This document shows positions 6,236 through 8,442 of a DNA stretch of 8,442 nt, one piece after another. The stretch's first letter is position 1, and every line of letters starts with the position of its first letter. Origin of the DNA: Micrococcales bacterium (GTDB lineage: Bacteria; Actinomycetota; Actinomycetes; Actinomycetales; Dermatophilaceae); assembly GCA_003157445.1 (NCBI GenBank), contig PMJN01000296.1, positions 1 through 8,442 on the forward strand, given 5' to 3'. Both the position numbers and the translations under genes were made by a program. The notes beneath the pieces are model-generated. The model was not told the DNA's origin. It saw nothing but the letters and a program-made list of their open reading frames with translations, and made no database searches.

Positions 6236-7420
6236 ATGGCTGCGCCGAGCACGATGGATAGCCTTCCACAGTTTCCATGGGACTCGCTGGCTCCGTACAA
6301 GGAGCGGGCGAGTTCTTATGCTGAGGGACTGGTCGATCTCTCGGTGGGAACACCGGTGGACCCCACCCCCGATGTTGTCCAGGCTGCCCTCAAGGCGGCT
6401 GCAGATTCCCATGGCTACCCGCAGACGTGGGGCACCCCTGCCCTGCGCGAGTGTGTTGCGGCGTGGTTTGCCAGGCGTCGAGCCGTTCCGGATGTGAATC
6501 CTGACGGCGTGCTGCCGACGGTGGGCAGCAAAGAGCTGGTGGCCTGGCTGCCGACCCTGCTCGGTGCCGGCCCCGGTGACGTTGTCGCCTTTCCGGCGCT
6601 GGCCTATCCGACATACGACGTGGGGGCCCGACTGGCGGGCGCCTCGACGCGACTGATATCCACCCTGAGCGACCTTGGCGAGATGAGCGCCGTGGCGACC
6701 CCGAAACTGCTCTGGGTCAACAGTCCCAGCAATCCCACCGGGCAGGTGCTTGGCGTCGAGCATCTCGGCGAGGTGGTGCGATGGGCGCGGCAGCACGGAG
6801 TGGTCGTGGCTAGCGACGAGTGCTATGCCGAGCTGGACTGGCGAGTCGATGTGACGGCACAAGGGTCGCAGCTGCCCACCCCGGGGTCGGTCCCGAGCAT
6901 CCTTGACCCACGGGTGTGTGAGGGAAGTCACGATGGCCTTCTGGCCGTCTACTCGCTGAGCAAGCAGAGCAACATGGCAGGCTATCGGGCCGCGTTCGTG
7001 GCCGGTGACCCGGCCTTGGTCGGCCGGCTGCTGGAGATTCGCAAGCACGCCGGGATGATGGTGGCCTGGCCGGTTCAGCAGGCGATGATCGCAGCCCTAG
7101 GCGACGACACCCATGTGGCCCAGCAGAGGGCGCGTTATGGCATCCGTCGAGAGCAGCTCAGGAGCGCACTTGGCAGTGCTGGCTACCGAATTGAGCACTC
7201 GGAGGCGGGTTTGTACCTCTGGACCACCGCGGACGGCTCAACGCGGGTTGATGGCGACTGGTCCCTGGTTTCGCAGATGGCCGACCTGGGCATCCTGGTG
7301 GCCCCGGGCAGCTTCTACGGCGCGGCGGGTGGGCGCCATATGCGCATCGCGCTGAGCGCTACTGACGAACGTATCGACTCTGCTGTGAGGCGTCTGGAGG
7401 CTTGTAGTCAGGGCGGTTGA
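6236..7420 (+). CDS. dapC: Class I/II PLP aminotransferase, probable N-succinyldiaminopimelate aminotransferase
   Basis: This is a predicted cytosolic fold-type I aminotransferase converting N-succinyl-2-amino-6-ketopimelate to N-succinyl-LL-2,6-diaminopimelate with glutamate as donor, in the lysine and peptidoglycan pathway. The 394-residue protein has GYPQTWGTPALRE at 60-72, the NPTG motif at 166-169 (N166), D194 and Y197 for the cofactor ring, the Schiff-base lysine K243 in YSLSKQSNMAGYR, R251 for the phosphate and R370 as the substrate carboxylate arginine. The SLSKxSNxAGYR form is the one seen in the actinobacterial DapC group. An upstream in-frame stop at 6212 leaves the ATG at 6236 or the ATG at 6254 as starts. 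AAGGG at 6229-6233 is too close to the first to be decisive, so the exact start is uncertain. The exact substrate is inferred from the family and the fdxA neighbour. Confidence 0.87.
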   Translation: MAAPSTMDSLPQFPWDSLAPYKERASSYAEGLVDLSVGTPVDPTPDVVQAALKAAADSHGYPQTWGTPALRECVAAWFARRRAVPDVNPDGVLPTVGSKELVAWLPTLLGAGPGDVVAFPALAYPTYDVGARLAGASTRLISTLSDLGEMSAVATPKLLWVNSPSNPTGQVLGVEHLGEVVRWARQHGVVVASDECYAELDWRVDVTAQGSQLPTPGSVPSILDPRVCEGSHDGLLAVYSLSKQSNMAGYRAAFVAGDPALVGRLLEIRKHAGMMVAWPVQQAMIAALGDDTHVAQQRARYGIRREQLRSALGSAGYRIEHSEAGLYLWTTADGSTRVDGDWSLVSQMADLGILVAPGSFYGAAGGRHMRIALSATDERIDSAVRRLEACSQGG

Positions 7421-7445
7421 TGGCGTTCGACCCTTGAATACGAGG

Positions 7446-7474
7446 TCTTGTGTGGCCGTGCGCTGGAGTAGCGT
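7446..7474 (+). promoter_or_regulatory. Possible promoter for the citrate synthase gene
   Basis: In the 111-base gap after the aminotransferase gene, TTGTGT (7448-7453) and TAGCGT (7469-7474, fitting TANNNT) are 15 bases apart. The spacing is short and the -35 match imperfect. No clear terminator hairpin is visible after the aminotransferase stop, so read-through from upstream is also possible. Confidence 0.25.
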
Positions 7475-7513
7475 GCCGGAGGAATGCACGACCCGGCAAT
7501 GGAGCTGGGATAC

Positions 7514-7520
7514 AAGGAGG
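7514..7520 (+). promoter_or_regulatory. Ribosome binding site of the citrate synthase gene
   Basis: AAGGAGG lies 11 bases before the ATG at 7532 and 8 bases before an in-frame TTG at 7529. An in-frame TAG at 7523 excludes any earlier start. The spacing slightly favours TTG and codon preference favours ATG; the proteins would differ by one residue. Confidence 0.75.
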
Positions 7521-7531
7521 TCTAGTACTTG

Positions 7532-8442
7532 ATGAGTATCGACACAACCGACGCGACACTGCGCATTGGCGACAAGGAACTGAAATGGCCGTTGCTCCAT
7601 GCAACGGAGGGCAGTGACGCTTACGACATATCGACTCTGCTGAAGGACAGCGGCCGCGTCACACTGGACCCGGGTTTCGTCAACACCGCCTCCTGCCGCT
7701 CGGCGATCACCTACATCGACGGTGACGCCGGCATTCTTCGCTACCGCGGTTACCCGATCGAGCAGCTGGCCGAGAGCTCCACTTTCCTGGAGACTTCTCA
7801 TCTGCTTATCTATGGCGAGCTCCCGACAGCCGATGAACTGGCTGACTTCGACGCGCGGATCCGCCGCCACACGCTGCTGCACGAGGATCTGCGCAGCTTC
7901 TTCCAGGGCTTTCCGCGGGACGCACACCCGATGCCGGTGCTTTCCTCGGCGGTCTCGGCGCTGTCCACGTTCTACCAGGACAGCCTGGACCCGTTCGACG
8001 CCGACCAGGTTGATCTCTCGACGATCCGCTTGATGGCCAAGCTGCCGACCATCGCGGCCTATGCCTACAAGAAGAGCATTGGCCAGCCGTTCCTGTACCC
8101 CGACAACTCCCTGTCTCTGGTGGAGAACTTCCTGCGCCTGACGTTCGGCTTCCCGGCCGAGCCGTACGACTTCGACCCGGTCAAGGTCAAGGCGCTGGAC
8201 CAGCTGCTGATCCTGCACGCTGACCACGAGCAGAACTGCTCGACGTCGACGGTGCGTCTGGTCGGTTCATCTCACGCCAACTTGTTCGCCTCGGTCTCTG
8301 CCGGAATCAACGCGCTGTTCGGTCCCCTGCACGGGGGTGCCAACCAGGCTGTGCTCACGATGCTCGAGCAGATCCAGGCCGACGGCGGTGACGTCGACGA
8401 GTTCGTGCGCAAGGTCAAGAACAAGGAGGGCGGGGCCAAGCT
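7532..8442 (+). CDS. gltA: Citrate synthase, bacterial hexameric type (3' end beyond the window)
   Basis: This enzyme condenses acetyl-CoA and oxaloacetate to citrate at the entry of the TCA cycle. The 303 residues present match the roughly 430-residue type II (GltA) family from its start: the beta-rich N-terminal region (MSIDTTDATLRIGDKELKWPL) found only in this type, GILRYRGYPIEQLAE at 67-81, and ILHADHEQNCSTSTVR at 227-242 with H229 and H232. The active-site H267 lies in GPLHGGAN at 264-271. The catalytic His and Asp equivalent to E. coli H305 and D362 lie past the window edge, so their presence cannot be checked. Methylcitrate synthases are usually shorter and lack the N-terminal region, which argues against that alternative. 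The gene follows the aminotransferase by 111 bases and has its own strong ribosome site. Confidence 0.95.
   Translation, partial: MSIDTTDATLRIGDKELKWPLLHATEGSDAYDISTLLKDSGRVTLDPGFVNTASCRSAITYIDGDAGILRYRGYPIEQLAESSTFLETSHLLIYGELPTADELADFDARIRRHTLLHEDLRSFFQGFPRDAHPMPVLSSAVSALSTFYQDSLDPFDADQVDLSTIRLMAKLPTIAAYAYKKSIGQPFLYPDNSLSLVENFLRLTFGFPAEPYDFDPVKVKALDQLLILHADHEQNCSTSTVRLVGSSHANLFASVSAGINALFGPLHGGANQAVLTMLEQIQADGGDVDEFVRKVKNKEGGAK

Noticed and set aside
7238..8227. Long - strand open frame (329 codons) opposite the aminotransferase end and citrate synthase
   Set aside because: It lies antisense to two clearly recognised genes; its Arg/Gln/Val-rich translation is typical of a high-GC shadow frame.

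Overview
The window is high-GC DNA from an actinobacterium. It carries a gene for mycothiol biosynthesis (mshB), a thiol made only by Actinomycetota, an acetyltransferase with the N-terminal SH3-like domain of mycobacterial Rv0428c, and a seven-iron ferredoxin gene next to a dapC-type aminotransferase gene, a pairing I recall from Mycobacterium and Corynebacterium. The family cannot be fixed from the sequence alone. I would tentatively look among the Propionibacteriales or related groups.

Layout. Positions 1-72 are the last codons of an upstream gene, probably the first ATPase of a peptide ABC transporter. Positions 84-4409 hold four + strand genes: an OppF/DppF-type ATPase, a solute-binding lipoprotein (family 5), MshB deacetylase and a small flavin reductase. 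The last three are joined by 4-base stop/start overlaps (GTGA, ATGA), so they are almost certainly one translationally coupled transcript. Positions 4410-4775 contain no convincing gene. They hold what looks like the right end of an IS200/IS605-family element on the - strand, without its tnpB gene, plus a perfect 12-bp inverted repeat. The flavin reductase stop codon lies inside the element's terminal motif. A - strand gene (4776-5762) encodes an SH3-GNAT acetyltransferase. It is divergent from a + strand group: 7Fe ferredoxin (5882-6208), PLP aminotransferase of the DapC type (6236-7420) and citrate synthase (7532 to the window end, incomplete).

How the genes fit together. The left half combines peptide uptake with a step of redox-buffer (mycothiol) synthesis. 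The right half combines an electron carrier, lysine/diaminopimelate synthesis and entry into the TCA cycle. Most of this is conserved actinobacterial housekeeping. The least ordinary part is the 4406-4629 segment, a possible orphan omega-RNA (TnpB guide RNA) or non-autonomous IS605-type element abutting an operon end. I found no CRISPR array, tRNA, rRNA or phage gene.
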